Assembly (NCBI GenBank): GCA_002104945.1
Contig: MCFH01000019.1
Location: 590,501 to 654,500, forward strand
DNA: 64,000 bases
Reading direction: 5' to 3'
Source of the DNA: Piromyces finnis
Lineage: Eukaryota > Neocallimastigomycota > Neocallimastigomycetes > Neocallimastigales > Neocallimastigaceae
The notes under the pieces are model-generated. The model saw nothing but the letters and a program-made list of their open reading frames with translations, searched no databases and was not told the DNA's origin. Each line of letters opens with the position of its first letter. Positions within the stretch are counted from its first letter, which is position 1. The translations under genes and the position numbers were made by a program. This document shows positions 8,836 through 20,527 of the stretch, one piece after another.

Positions 8836-11800
8836 ATGCAATCTCCCTATATAAACAAAATTGCACGTCCAAATCAAAATCTAAATACAATAAATGTGCT
8901 TCACAAAAATAAAAACACATCTATTAAACTATTAGATAAAAATAAAATAAATAATACTAATAAATCAATAATAAAACCTTCCATTTTGAACCAACCAAAA
9001 ATTAATATATTAAAGCAAAAGAAGAAAGAAATCAGAGATAGAAGAAGAAGAATAATGGATATCGACTCAGAAGAAGAAAGTGAATATAATTGTAACGAAA
9101 TATTATACAATAATGATAACCAAAATGAAATAAGCTATGTTGAAGAAAGCAGAGAAGAAAATGACAACAAAAATAATAAAAGTAACACAATTAATGAAAA
9201 TAAAATAAATGAGGAAAACAATAAAAATAATGGAGGCAATAAAGGAAACATTAATAGAAAGGAGGAAAATAATGAAGATGATGGAAATACAAAGATTAAT
9301 AAAATAGAAGAAACTTCAAAAACTCTTAAGCAAAAAGAAACTATTATGGAAACACCAAATAATATAGAAAATAATAGTAAAAAAATGATAACTAAGAGGA
9401 ATATGACAGAAATCCAAATGCTTAATAAAAATCAAAAGTTCAATATATTAAAGGAAGCTGATAACCTATTTCCAAAAATAAGTTTATCACAATTATTAGC
9501 AGCCAGCCCAGCAATTAGAAAAGAATTAGAAATAGGACTAAAACCAAGAGTAGAAAGAATTATTTGCAATATCACCAACACTAATATTCCAATAATTATA
9601 GGGGAAATCAATAACGTACCATTTAAAATATTATTTGACACTGGTGCTAATGTAAACATTATTACAAAAGAAGGATTAAGTAAAATTAAAAATATAAACA
9701 TCTGTAGTACAGAAGAAGAATTAACAATAAAACTAGCGGATGGAACTATAATCTTTACGAATAAATATATACCATTAAAAATAAGTATAGATAATAATTT
9801 AAATATTAAAGAGAATTTTTATATTATTGATTATTATAATACCTTTTATGAAATAATCATTGGAAGAACAATTCAAAAGAAATATAGATTATTAATAGAC
9901 CCTGATGATGATGCAATCTATAAAAAGAGCGAAGAAGGTTTAATAAAGATAACAAATATAATAAATAATAGACAAAATACACCACTATTAAACTCGGTTA
10001 TAGTAACGAAAGAAGAAGAAAAAGAATTTCAACAAACCATAGAAGAAATAATTGAAAATGTACCTAACCCAGTACGGAAAGAATTCAAAGAACTTATCAT
10101 AAACAATCAAAAGTGTATGGCTACTTCATTATCACAATTAACAACCGCAAAATTGGAACCACATACTATTACCACCACTTCGAACAAACCTATAAAATTA
10201 AAGCCATACAAACTTTCGAAAGATCATTCAGATATATTAAAAAAGGAAATAATATCTTTATTAGACAAAGGATTAATTGAGCCATCGCACTCGCCATGGT
10301 CATTTCCAGTTCTACTAGTTAAGAAAAAGAATGGAAAATGGAGAATGTGCATAGATTACAGGAAACTAAACAACATTACCATAAAAGATTCCTATGCACT
10401 CCCATTTATAGATGAACTTGTCTCTTCAGTAAAAGGTGCGAAAATATTCTCTGCATTAGATCTATTTTCAGGGTATCATCAAATACCTATGAATAAGGAA
10501 GACATCGAGAAAACAGCCTTCACAACTAAATTCGGGAACTACAATTTCTTAGTGATGCCCTTTGGTCTAACCAATGCACCGGCATCATTCCAAAGAGAAA
10601 TGAACAGAATACTTTTGCCCTTAATTGGCAAATGTTTATTTGTTTATATTGATGATATAGTAATATATTCCAAAAATCTAAAAGAACACATTTGTCATTT
10701 AAAACAGGTATTCGAAATATTTTCTACATATAATTTATCTATTAACCTTCAAAAGTGTCATTTTTTTAAAGATAAAGTAGAAGTATTAGGTCATGTATTA
10801 ACTTCAGAAGGTTTGAAAACATCGCCATCCAAAGTCCAAAGTATTGCCCTATGGGAAAAACCAAGAAACATCTCAGAACTTAGATCCTTCTTAGGTATTG
10901 TTAGCTACTATAGAAAATTCATTAAAAACTTTTCAATAAGAGCCAGTCCTCTATTTAAACTCCTCAAGAAAAATGTAGATTACATATGGACAGAAGAATG
11001 TAACAACGCATTTGAAGATTTAAGACACTGCCTATTAGTGGATCCTATTTTAATTTATCCAGATTTCAATAAACATTTTATAGTCAGAACAGACGCTTCA
11101 ACTAAAGGTATCGGGGGTGTTCTTTTGCAAATGGAGGAAGATAAATTGGAACATCCAATTTATTGTGTAAGCAGGTCTTTAAAGCCATGTGAAGAAAATT
11201 ATTCAGTAACAGAATTAGAAGGTTTAGCTTTAATTTACTGTTTAAAAAAGTTTAGTCCATATATTATTAGTAATAAAAATGAAACCATTTTCATCACTGA
11301 CCACAAACCATTAATTGGATTTTTCAACAAAAATGTACCAACTAAAGGAAGAATTGCAAGATGGATAGAAGAAATAAATAAATACAATATTTCAATAAAA
11401 TACGAAAAAGGAAAAAGAAATGTATTTGCAGATGCCTTATCAAGACTACCATCAAAAGGAAATGAAGGTATTATAAATAGTATCAACGCTATCTTGAATG
11501 ACATTAATCCAAAAGATTTAGATATCCCAGAAGGTATAATTAAATATTTTAATAAAAATTATAAAGTTTTAGACAATACATTATATTTTGTAAAAGACGA
11601 TAAGTTTTTGAAAGTTATACAGAATGAGAGTGATAAAAAAGACATTATAAACAGAGCACACAACATAGGACATGAAGGTTCAGATAAAACTACTAGAAGA
11701 ATTATGGATTCGTATTATTGGCCTGGAATATGGAACGATGTAAAAATGTGGATAAAATCATGCAGGAAATGTCAACTCTTCAGACCAAAACCACAACCAA

Positions 11801-12711
11801 AATATACAGAAGACCATATCACACCAGTGGAAAAACCATTTACAAGAGTTGGACTAGATATAATCGGTCCACTTCCAACTACCAGATCAGGTAATAGTTA
11901 CATAATAACTTTAGTAGATTATTTCACAAAATGGCCTGAAGCCAAAGCAATCCCAAATACTAAATCAGAAGAAATTATTAAATTTTTAACAGAAGTAATA
12001 TCTCGACATGGTCCACCAGAATTAATAATAACTGATAATGGAAGTTCTTTTATTTCGGACGTAACTAAGATGATGATAGATTTATACGGATCATGGGTGC
12101 ACTATGTATCACCACATCACCCACTTTCAAATGGAATGATAGAAAATCGCAATCGGGAAATAGGTAAGATATTAAGAATGTTAATAGAAGATGAACAGGA
12201 TTGGGATGAGTGCCTACCATCAGTATTATGGGCACTAAGAACCACAAAAAGCACTAAAACAAAGTTTAGTAGCTTCGAATTATTATATGGAAGACGAGAT
12301 ACGTGGCCTATGGAAATTATGTTTCCAGACTTATATAAAGAACCACAAGAAACTGAAGAAGAGTACAATTTTAGAAGATTTTTAAGACACTACAAATGGG
12401 TAAAAGAAGCAATGGAATACTCTGATTACGCAAATAAATACTGGGAACATCGAATTGGATTTTCCAAAGCACTTAAAAAGAAATATAAAGAAGGAGATTA
12501 CGTAATGATAAAATTAATCAATAGAACTAAACTGCAACCCTATTTTTATGGACCATTCAAAGTTGTAAAGAAACCACAATACAATACTGTCGTTTTAGAA
12601 GACCCACAAACCGGAAAACTATTAGCAAGAAACGTTCATATCAAAAACATCTATCCCTACACAATAAGAGAGGAATCTTTAGGAACTTCAAGGGACGAAG
12701 TTCATTCTTAA
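8836..12711 (+). CDS. pol: Ty3-1 Pol polyprotein: protease, RT, RNase H, integrase
   Basis: 1291 open codons from the first in-frame Met. Translation probably enters by frameshift at 8815, a few codons earlier. Residues 1-190 are an asparagine/lysine/glutamate-rich linker. The aspartic protease has LFDTGANVN (about 268). RT has WRMCIDYRKLN (about 500), VMPFGLTNAP and YIDDI (about 605). RNase H has RTDASTKGIG (about 752). Integrase has an HHCC finger (about 942-980) and the DDE core GLDIIG, TDNGSSF and SNGMIENR (about 1007-1103). A GPF module (YGPFKVV) follows and there is no chromodomain. No internal stop. It would reverse-transcribe and integrate the element; expression depends on the blocked gag reading. 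Confidence 0.95.
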   Translation: MQSPYINKIARPNQNLNTINVLHKNKNTSIKLLDKNKINNTNKSIIKPSILNQPKINILKQKKKEIRDRRRRIMDIDSEEESEYNCNEILYNNDNQNEISYVEESREENDNKNNKSNTINENKINEENNKNNGGNKGNINRKEENNEDDGNTKINKIEETSKTLKQKETIMETPNNIENNSKKMITKRNMTEIQMLNKNQKFNILKEADNLFPKISLSQLLAASPAIRKELEIGLKPRVERIICNITNTNIPIIIGEINNVPFKILFDTGANVNIITKEGLSKIKNINICSTEEELTIKLADGTIIFTNKYIPLKISIDNNLNIKENFYIIDYYNTFYEIIIGRTIQKKYRLLIDPDDDAIYKKSEEGLIKITNIINNRQNTPLLNSVIVTKEEEKEFQQTIEEIIENVPNPVRKEFKELIINNQKCMATSLSQLTTAKLEPHTITTTSNKPIKLKPYKLSKDHSDILKKEIISLLDKGLIEPSHSPWSFPVLLVKKKNGKWRMCIDYRKLNNITIKDSYALPFIDELVSSVKGAKIFSALDLFSGYHQIPMNKEDIEKTAFTTKFGNYNFLVMPFGLTNAPASFQREMNRILLPLIGKCLFVYIDDIVIYSKNLKEHICHLKQVFEIFSTYNLSINLQKCHFFKDKVEVLGHVLTSEGLKTSPSKVQSIALWEKPRNISELRSFLGIVSYYRKFIKNFSIRASPLFKLLKKNVDYIWTEECNNAFEDLRHCLLVDPILIYPDFNKHFIVRTDASTKGIGGVLLQMEEDKLEHPIYCVSRSLKPCEENYSVTELEGLALIYCLKKFSPYIISNKNETIFITDHKPLIGFFNKNVPTKGRIARWIEEINKYNISIKYEKGKRNVFADALSRLPSKGNEGIINSINAILNDINPKDLDIPEGIIKYFNKNYKVLDNTLYFVKDDKFLKVIQNESDKKDIINRAHNIGHEGSDKTTRRIMDSYYWPGIWNDVKMWIKSCRKCQLFRPKPQPKYTEDHITPVEKPFTRVGLDIIGPLPTTRSGNSYIITLVDYFTKWPEAKAIPNTKSEEIIKFLTEVISRHGPPELIITDNGSSFISDVTKMMIDLYGSWVHYVSPHHPLSNGMIENRNREIGKILRMLIEDEQDWDECLPSVLWALRTTKSTKTKFSSFELLYGRRDTWPMEIMFPDLYKEPQETEEEYNFRRFLRHYKWVKEAMEYSDYANKYWEHRIGFSKALKKKYKEGDYVMIKLINRTKLQPYFYGPFKVVKKPQYNTVVLEDPQTGKLLARNVHIKNIYPYTIREESLGTSRDEVHS

Positions 12712-12724
12712 AGAAGGGAGAAAT
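12711..12724 (+). promoter_or_regulatory. Polypurine tract of Ty3-1
   Basis: AAGAAGGGAGAAA directly precedes the 3' LTR and starts at the last base of the pol stop codon. It is the expected plus-strand primer site. Confidence 0.8.
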
Positions 12725-13316
12725 TGATATAAATTGGAATTAATAAATATGAAATTATAATATTGATATAAACTAACCCTCAAAACAACTTAAAAATAAA
12801 TAATAAATAATAATAATATTTAAATGTTTAATTAAAAGTATAAAAATTATTTATTAAAACTCAGTTTAAATTATATTTTTGTTATAAAATAAACATAGTA
12901 TAAATAACATTTTAAATAGTAAAATAGTGTTATATTAATTAAATTAATTACTTTAAAATAAATTGTTTCTTTTATTTATTATTCATTATTATTTTAAAAC
13001 ATATTAATATTTTATTTTAAAAAGTTAAAACAGAAAGAAAATTATAAATACATGTAATTATTTCCTAATTTAAAAATCAATCAATACTTTTAATAAATAT
13101 ATTAAATAAAGAGTTGATTCAAAAATATATTTTAAAATTGTGTTTTTAAAACATAACTTTTATATTTTGTTAATAATCGTTATGTCGAATTAAAATATTT
13201 CAAATAACTTTATAATAAAAATTTATTTTAAATCTTTTTTTTATATAAATTGATAAGAATATTATCACTTTTATAATTATTTAATTATAAATTAAGATAA
13301 TATTAAACACTTATCA
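12725..13316 (+). repeat. 3' LTR of Ty3-1
   Basis: 592 bp, TG...CA, same as 6320-6911. It is followed by the ATAT duplication, then by the rest of the SINE TSD and the copia 3' flank. Confidence 0.9.
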
Positions 13317-13358
13317 ATATAAAATATACAATAGAAAATATTCAATAAAATTATATAT

Positions 13359-15500
13359 TTAAGTTTTATTAATAAGTAATTCATAAATTTTTGATCCATT
13401 AATATTTTTTGTTAAAAAGTCTGCTAGCATATTATTTGTTTCAATATATTCTAGTTTAATTTTGTTATTTTTAATATTGTCTCTATTGAAATGGAATTTT
13501 ATATTTATGTGTTTAAGTTTGGAATTTAATTCACCATTTTCAATTGCTCTTTTACTTGCTAAGTTGTCAGTATATATAGTTATTGGTTCGTTGAATTTGA
13601 ATAATTCTTCTAGGATATTTCTAAAGTATAAAATTTTCTTTGTGCATTCTGTAGTGCTGATATATTCGGCTTCAGCAGTAGAAGTAGCAACAGTTTGTTG
13701 TTTATTTGAGCACCAACATATTGGATTGTTTTCCATAAGAATTATATATCCTGATGTTGATTTTCCATCAGTCTTATCTCCCCCAAAATCAGCATCAGTG
13801 AATGCAATGATTTTTCCATTACCATCATAAGTAATTTTGTAGTCAATAGTGGTTTTAAGATACTTGATAATATTTATAACTTTGTTGTAGTCGGAAATAG
13901 TAGGTTGTTCAGATTTTCGAGCAGCTTTGTGAACAGCAAAAGAAATATCTGGTCTTGTACATCTAGCAATGTAAATAAGAGAACCAATTAAACTTTTGTA
14001 AATGGTTTAGTGTTTTCAGAATCATTGTCACCAGTACATGGTGTTTTTCGAGATCTGCAGTTATTAAGATTATATTGGTCTAAAATATTTTCAATAACAC
14101 TCTTTTGTGAAATAGAATAAGAAAAATTATTGTTTTCAATTTTAATACCTAATAAATAATGAATAGGTTGACAGTTAGAAATTTTAAATTTAGATTTAGT
14201 TTGTGAGATTATATTTATAAGTTCAAGGTTTGTTCCACAAATTATCATATCATCAACATAAAGTCCAATAATACAAGAAATTTGGTTATCAAAAATTTTA
14301 AAGAAAATGCAATAGTCTGAAGTACATTGAGAAAATCCATGATTAATAAGAAAAGTAGAAATGTATTCATTCCATTGTTTTCCGCTTTGTTTGAGTCCGT
14401 ATAGAGCCTTATTCAGTTTCCAAAATCCTTTTCCATAGTTTTTATCACCTTCGGGAATAGTAGTATGGATTTCAGTATCTAAATTTGCATGGAGGTAGGC
14501 AGATTTGATGTCCAATTGATAAACGTTCCATTTGAAGTTTAATAATATCAAAGTTTAAAGTTGGAGAGTATGTAAATTCAAAATCAATGCCATTTTTTTG
14601 TGTGTAACCTCTAGCTATAATACGTGCTTTATATTTAGTAATGTTATTATTTTCATCTGTTTTAATAGTGAAAATCCATTTGGTGGTTACTACATTTTTA
14701 CCTTTGGGAAGATTTTTAATGAATGTCATAGTTTTATTTCTGTAAAGATTGTTTAGTTCATCATTAATAGCTTTAATCCATTTGTCACTATTATTATTTG
14801 ATAATGCATCTTGATAGGTTATAGGAATTGATATATTTATTGAAGAAATAGAATCAATTTTAGGATAAGAATAAGAATTAAGTCTTTTGAGTTTTGGATT
14901 AATAAGTGGACTGGTAGGTCTTTTAGGAATTTTATGGTTTGTATCGATATAAAATGTGGAAAATTGGTCATAAAAATTGGTTGGATTTGGATTATTTGGA
15001 AAATTATTAATGTTATTATGTTCTATAATAGGAGTCGAATTATTAAAATTATTATTATTTGAAGAAAAATTATTTGTATTAAGAAATTCATCATGAATTT
15101 CGAGATCATTATTTATAGGAGTTGAAGAAATTTGACTATTATAATTAATGTTGATATCAGTAGTCATTATAATTTTCATATAGTGTGGTAAAATCATTAT
15201 TTGGCGAGAAATTTCTTGAAATGTTTTTTGAAATTTCAAGATCATAATTATTTTCAGAATTTGAAATTTTATTATTAAAATTTTAATTATTTAAATTAAA
15301 ATTTTCATTATTAGGATTGGAGAAAATTTTTGATGTTTCACCAGAAAAATTTGTTGTAGTACCTGAAAATTCTTTTAAATTATCTGAAGGGTTAGGTGAA
15401 TTATTTGTGATTGGGATATAATTAAAAATTTCTGAATTGGTACTGTTGGCGGAATTGAACTCTGGAGGGTCGGATTTAGTAGAATTGTCTTTAACCATTG
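13359..15500 (-). pseudogene. Copia reverse transcriptase and RNase H
   Basis: After an asparagine/serine-rich linker (15498 downwards), the RT starts with WIKAINDELNNLYRNKT and KWIFTIK...KARIIARGY. It continues with QLDIKSAYLHA, FWKLNKALYGLKQS and the catalytic YVDDMI (about 14270). RNase H ends with STAEAEYIS and LEYIETNNMLADFLTK, all classic Copia. Breaks: a stop/frame change at about 15285, a frame change at about 14545, and a short A-run frameshift at about 13990 between RT and RNase H. It stops at 13359, only about 40 bp from Ty3-1. Confidence 0.85.
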
Positions 15501-15577
15501 TGTAAAAGTTTTATAAATGTAAAACAGATTATAAAACTTTTTGTAAAATATTCTAAACTAAGTTCAGGTTTGTATAC

Positions 15578-17420
15578 TGTGTGAAGATATTAACTGGATT
15601 TAAAACAAATTCAGATAATATCTATAATTAATTAAACATAATAATTATAATTAAATAATTTCAATGATTATTTTAAAACACCTTTAAAAGTCACCTTTTA
15701 AATTTTGATTCAGTGAAAGAGTTATGATTTCAAAAAATTTAATATCAATACACTATAACCCTTAACCAAAAATAAACAAACACGAAACAAGGCGTAACTC
15801 GCCAAAAACGAGTGCTACGGCTGTAAGTGCTACGGTTGTGAAATCGGGTTTATTAGAAAGCTTAAGGAAAAAGCTACATTTTGGTACAATCGCGGTCCTT
15901 CTAACTGGTCATTTAAGGAAGATATGGTCATTTGAAGATTTTAATAAGTAAATTAAAATCAATATGATATCAAGTATGGATCATAGACATTTCTTATGAC
16001 TTGACGAAAATTAAAAAGATATCAATAGAAATTTTAATTATATTAATTTAATTAATGATAGTGACTGTTACTAAAAATAGAACTAAACCATTTAGGTGTA
16101 ACAGTTAACATTTATAAATTAAATAATTTTAATTATTATAAAATAGGTTAATGGATCAAGTGTTTAAATGATTAATCATATGTTTATTTTATTTTATGTC
16201 ATGACAAAACAAACAAACAAACAAACAATCTTATTATATTATTAACATATTACATGTAATACTTTATTTTTATCAATTTAATAATCTGAACAAAGAATAT
16301 AAAATAGAATGAATTGAATTCGATTTTAATTCTTTGTAAAAATTATAGTTATAATCTTAATTATATAGTTATTAAATATATTATCATTTATATTATTATT
16401 AATAAATAAATAAAATTTTATAAAAAAGTTATTCTAAAGAATAAATATTAATTTTTCATTTGGAAGTTTAAAGGGTTATTTTATATTTAAATTTAATTTC
16501 TTAAAAAACATATTTACTATATAATTGATAACATTCTGACCTGGCCGCATAACCAAATCCAAAAACTTAACATACTGTTAAATCACGCAGATTCGGCTTA
16601 GGTTTGGATTAATTAACTAGGTCGGGAATGGTTATAAACTAATAATAATAGAAACTAATTTCCTTAATTATCCGGTTATTGGATGAAATTATATGCAATG
16701 GATTTATTAACTAAAATGACACTTTAATTTCAAATTTCATTAAAATAAAATTAAGTTTAAATCAATTTTTATTTATAAAATTAGTTACAAGGGAAATCTA
16801 ATGTAATTTATTAATCTTTACTATTATTAATTTATCTAATTAAAATTAATAATCTTACTACTGATCAACATTTAACTAAACTACTCTATTTATACTAATT
16901 TCTCAAAGTTACAATTTTTACATAATTAATTCACATGGCTATTTTATTAATATTAATTAATTAATTTTTGTAACTATGATTTTTATAAACTGTCACGAGT
17001 AATAATAATTATTAATATAATATTTTATTATTTTAAGTCATGAGTTTAAATAACTTTTCACAACTTTTATCATCTGATTACTAATTTAGAAATTAATAAG
17101 TAAATTTATTATTAATAGTAATACTTAAACCAATACCTAAAAGTTTAGAAAAATTTTTATTAATTTTAAGTGTGAAATTTTTAATATTTAATTTATATTG
17201 AATTCCCTTTAATTGGTCATAAGTAACTCAACTTTTTGGAATATTGATGATTCAAATGTACCAAAAGATAGCTTAGGCCTTTAGCTTTCTAATGTTCATA
17301 ATATCATCAAAGTAATTTGATTTTTCCAGTAATTTTCTTGGGTTTCGTAATTCACACTTTATTTAAGGGTTAGGTGTTTCACATCTATGGGATTATTTAA
17401 ATCCACTTAGATTCGTGACA
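15578..17420. repeat. Solo LTR G, third layer
   Basis: TGTTAAATCACGC...GATTCGTGACA, 845 bp without its insert, with TSD TATAC at 15573-15577 and 17421-17425. It shares short blocks such as agctttctaat with LTR families C and K, but I find no second full copy in the window. Orientation not determined. Confidence 0.8.
15580..16572. repeat. Solo LTR C1, innermost layer
   Basis: 993 bp, TGTGAAGATATTAACTGG...CCAAAAACTTAACA. TSD TACTG is at 15575-15579 and 16573-16577. The duplicated word contains the first two bases of LTR G, so C1 entered at base 2 of G. A second copy is at 35274-36534. Confidence 0.9.
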
Positions 17421-18825
17421 TATACACGAAACTAAACTAACCAAATTATAAATTATTTTTAATAATATTTTTATTTATTTTAAACTATATTAACAACCGT
17501 TGATTACTTTACCGTGAAGGATATTTTACCAGAGCCCTCACTAGGTAATCAATTTATATTTAAAACTAAAATTATTAATCTAAACTATAAACTAATTATA
17601 AACTAATGTTAATTTATCTAAACAAAATTAACCTATACGATTTTCCAACTATCGTTTCAATAGTTGAAAAATTCTCTTTATTTATACTTTTTAAATAAAT
17701 TGAATAAATTCTAATATACATGTTTTAATATTATAATTTTACATTGTTTACATTTATACATTTATTAAAAGAAATTATTTGTATTAAACTATTTAAATTC
17801 AATTTATTTACTAAAGAATTTTCTAAACTTAAAATAAAGTTTTGATTTATTTACTATATGGTTAATTATATTTCAAACATATATTTAATTTATTTATTTC
17901 TAATTTTGAGGCTTAGTTTATAAAAAAAATTTTTTATTATCTAAAAATATTTATTGGTTAAAATTTATTTAATTTAAAATTTTATTTTATCATCAAAAAC
18001 TTTATCTTATCATAAATTTATGTTAATGTATTGTGATATAAATTTTATGAAAATTTATGGTACATTTAATACATTATACATTATTTTAAATACGTATTAA
18101 TACATTATTCTATTAATACAATATTTTACACTTTTTTACAATAAAGCAACAACACAAAATAAAGAAAAAACAAGAAAATAAATTATTTAAAAAAAATATC
18201 TCTTTTTATTAATTTTATTTAGTTATTAACTAAATAATAGTCAATAACAATTACATCGTTTTAATCAAGAAATTTTACATGTATTTATATTTTTCGTAAA
18301 TTATATTTTAATATACTATTCTATTTAATTATACATATATTCAATATAAAATAAACAAAACTAATTTAATACTAATTTAATTAAATAATAAAATAATAAA
18401 ACTAAACTAAAACTAATTAAATACACTTTTGATTCAATTTGAGTAAACTGCAAATTGAATACAGTCCATGTATTACCTATATATTAATTAAATATTAACA
18501 ATACTATTTATTATATATTTATAATTAAAAATGCTAATTTCAAACTACGCTAAAGTTATTAAACTAATTTTAATTAAATAAAAAACTTTTTAAGATTTAA
18601 TTTGAATATTTAAAATATTTAAATTTAATTATCCATTAATTTAAATATTTATCCAAATTTCATTTGTAACTTTGATATTTTAAAATTAATCTTTATTTAA
18701 TTATTCCATAAAATTTATACAATAAATTTTATAAACAATTTTTTCATTAAAATATCAAAATTATTATTCAATAATTATTAATTAATTATTAAATAATTTA
18801 AAGATATATACTTTATATCTTTACA

Positions 18826-19998
18826 CATTGGGACATAAGAATTAAAATCGTAAGGATCTTTAATTGTTGATTCGGAGTCAGCAGAGTAGTTAGCCGGAGT
18901 ATCTTCGTGGAAGTAGGCTTCTCTAACCAGATGAATAGTTTGTTTATTATAGTCCATTATTATATATGAATTCGCATTTGTATTAAATCCTAAAAATATG
19001 CCTTTAGCAGTGTTTGGTGATAACTTGTTTTTATTTTGATTAAAAATTTTGTATTCACAAATGCATCCAAAGACTTTGATATGGTTAATATTAGCTTTTT
19101 TACTATTATAAATTTCATATGGAATATGATTTGAAATACTTTGGTGAAGAACTAAATTATAAATATAATTAGAGTATTGTACTGCAAAATTCCAAAAATT
19201 AAGATTAAGTTTGCTCCAATATAATAAAGTTTTGGTTGAAGAAATGATTGTTGGGTTGAACCTTTCTGCAATACCGTTATTTTCTGGGTTGTAAGGAGGA
19301 GAAAATAATTTAATAATTCCATATTTTTTGCAGAATTTAATAACCTTTTTGTTAGTGTATTCTTTACCATTATCACTTTTAAAATATTTGACTTTGTGAT
19401 TATTTGACTGGTTATTAATAAGAGTTAAAAATTCAATAATTATTTTAGGAGCTTCAGCTTTAGAAGAAAGTAGATATATCCAGGAGTGTCTTGAAAAATC
19501 ATCAATGAAAGTAAGAATATATTTCTTTTTATTAACAGATTCAGTAAGTGGGCCAATAATATCTGAATGGATAACTTCATTGATTCCGGAAGCTTTAGGA
19601 GTAATTTTATTATGTGGTTTTCTTTTTAATTTGCTGGCTTTGCATTCATTACAAAAATTTTGGGAAATATTGTGTTCAATTAAATATTTTTTAAGATCTT
19701 TATTATAGTAATGAGCAAGTCGATTGTGCCATAGTGTTTCATTAAAATTTAAATTATTGATATTGAATATACGCTTATTATTGTATTCTTTGTTTTTGGT
19801 ATGAATAAGAAAGCTATTATCATTGTTTGAGAAAGTTTTATAAATGTTCTTGTTATCTTGAGATTTAATTATGATACAGAGTTTATTATTTTCTTGACTT
19901 ATAGTACTTTTTAATCCAGAGTTACTAAGTTTAATGCCGCTAATTAAGTTTTTGTTTAATTGTTTGGAATAGTATACGTTGGCTAATTTTATTGGATG
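18826..19998 (-). pseudogene. Copia integrase segment
   Basis: From 19998 downwards: the pre-integrase motif LANVYYSKQLNKNLISGIKL, the zinc-finger box with LWHNRLAH and CNECKASKLKRK, then the DDE core (SDIIGPLTES, FIDDFSRHSW, KSDNGKEY, NGIAERFN). It ends at LTR A1, where the frame continues at 15500. It has at least one frame irregularity near 19240-19380. On its upstream side it stops at the GGATG target of Ty3-3. Confidence 0.85.
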
Positions 19999-20520
19999 TG
20001 TAACGCGATTCTATATAAAGAATTTATTAATGTAGGAATTAATAATATTTATATAGAAAAATAAATTTTGTATTCCCTATAAGTCAATAAATTTATTTAT
20101 TTAAAATAATTTTTTTTATTATTATTAAATTTTTTAAAAATAAAGATTTAAATTTAAAAGTTAATAAAAACACATCTATTTAATTTTTGATTCACATCAC
20201 TTCTATTTATACTTTTTCTAAATCTGATGTGGCTAAATTAAAAATTAAATTTTCTTTCTAAATTATTCTTTAAATTAATTAAAAATTACATAAAATGAAT
20301 CTCGTGATAAAAATACATAAAATATTTAATTTTTCGAATATTCGAACTTATTCTTTTTCGAATAAGTTCTATAAGTTTCTATGAGTCATAAATTAAATTG
20401 TTAAATAAATAATTTAAAATAAATTTTGGATCAAGGTGTGAGTCGAACCCGAGTGATCCAGATTAATGTCTTAAATACTAACCATTAAGACAATATTAAT
20501 TTTCTAATAGATTCGTTACA
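19999..20520 (-). repeat. 3' LTR (E1) of Ty3-3
   Basis: 522 bp, TGTAACGCG...CGTTACA with matching inverted ends. It holds a TATA box (20204-20211, complement) and, 29 nt on, the 11-mer TGTGTTTTTAT (complement of 20164-20174) related to the primer site at 32478-32488. It also contains a tRNA-like patch with B box GGGTTCGACTC (complement of 20440-20450). Confidence 0.9.
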
Positions 20521-20527
20521 TGGTCCT

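Larger units (their letters stand above)
6320..13316 (+). mobile_element. Ty3-1: near-complete Ty3/gypsy retrotransposon without chromodomain
   Basis: The 6997-bp element has two 592-bp LTRs (TGATATAAATTGG...CACTTATCA) that I found identical by eye. It also has a candidate tRNA primer site, separate gag and pol frames joined by a -1 slippery site, a polypurine tract, and a 4-bp flanking duplication ATAT (6316-6319, 13317-13320). Identical LTRs mean a very recent insertion. The only visible defect is an in-frame TAA inside the Gag zinc knuckle. It landed inside the right-hand TSD of the SINE. Confidence 0.9.
15542..18130 (-). repeat. Solo LTR D3, second layer
   Basis: It resembles the LTR of Ty3-2 and LTR D2, running 15542-15577 plus 17426-18130. 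TSD CTTTT is at 15537-15541 and 18131-18135. It includes the family core ccaactatcgtttcaatag and the TATA box of the self-priming chromoviruses. LTR G interrupts it 36 bp from its sense 3' end. Confidence 0.9.
15501..18825 (-). repeat. Solo LTR A1, outer shell of a four-layer stack
   Basis: LTR A sequence runs 15501-15541 and resumes at 18136-18825 (about 730 bp in all). In sense direction it starts at 18825 with TGTAAAGATATA. Its TSD CATTG stands at 15496-15500 and 18826-18830 inside the Copia pol frame, which reads on across the gap. LTR D3 sits in it, 41 bp from its 3' end. Confidence 0.9.

Noticed and set aside
20440-20492. Functional tRNA genes in LTR E, LTR I or the SINE
   Set aside because: No complete cloverleaf can be drawn; acceptor and D stems do not pair. 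Only A/B-box-like pieces are present.
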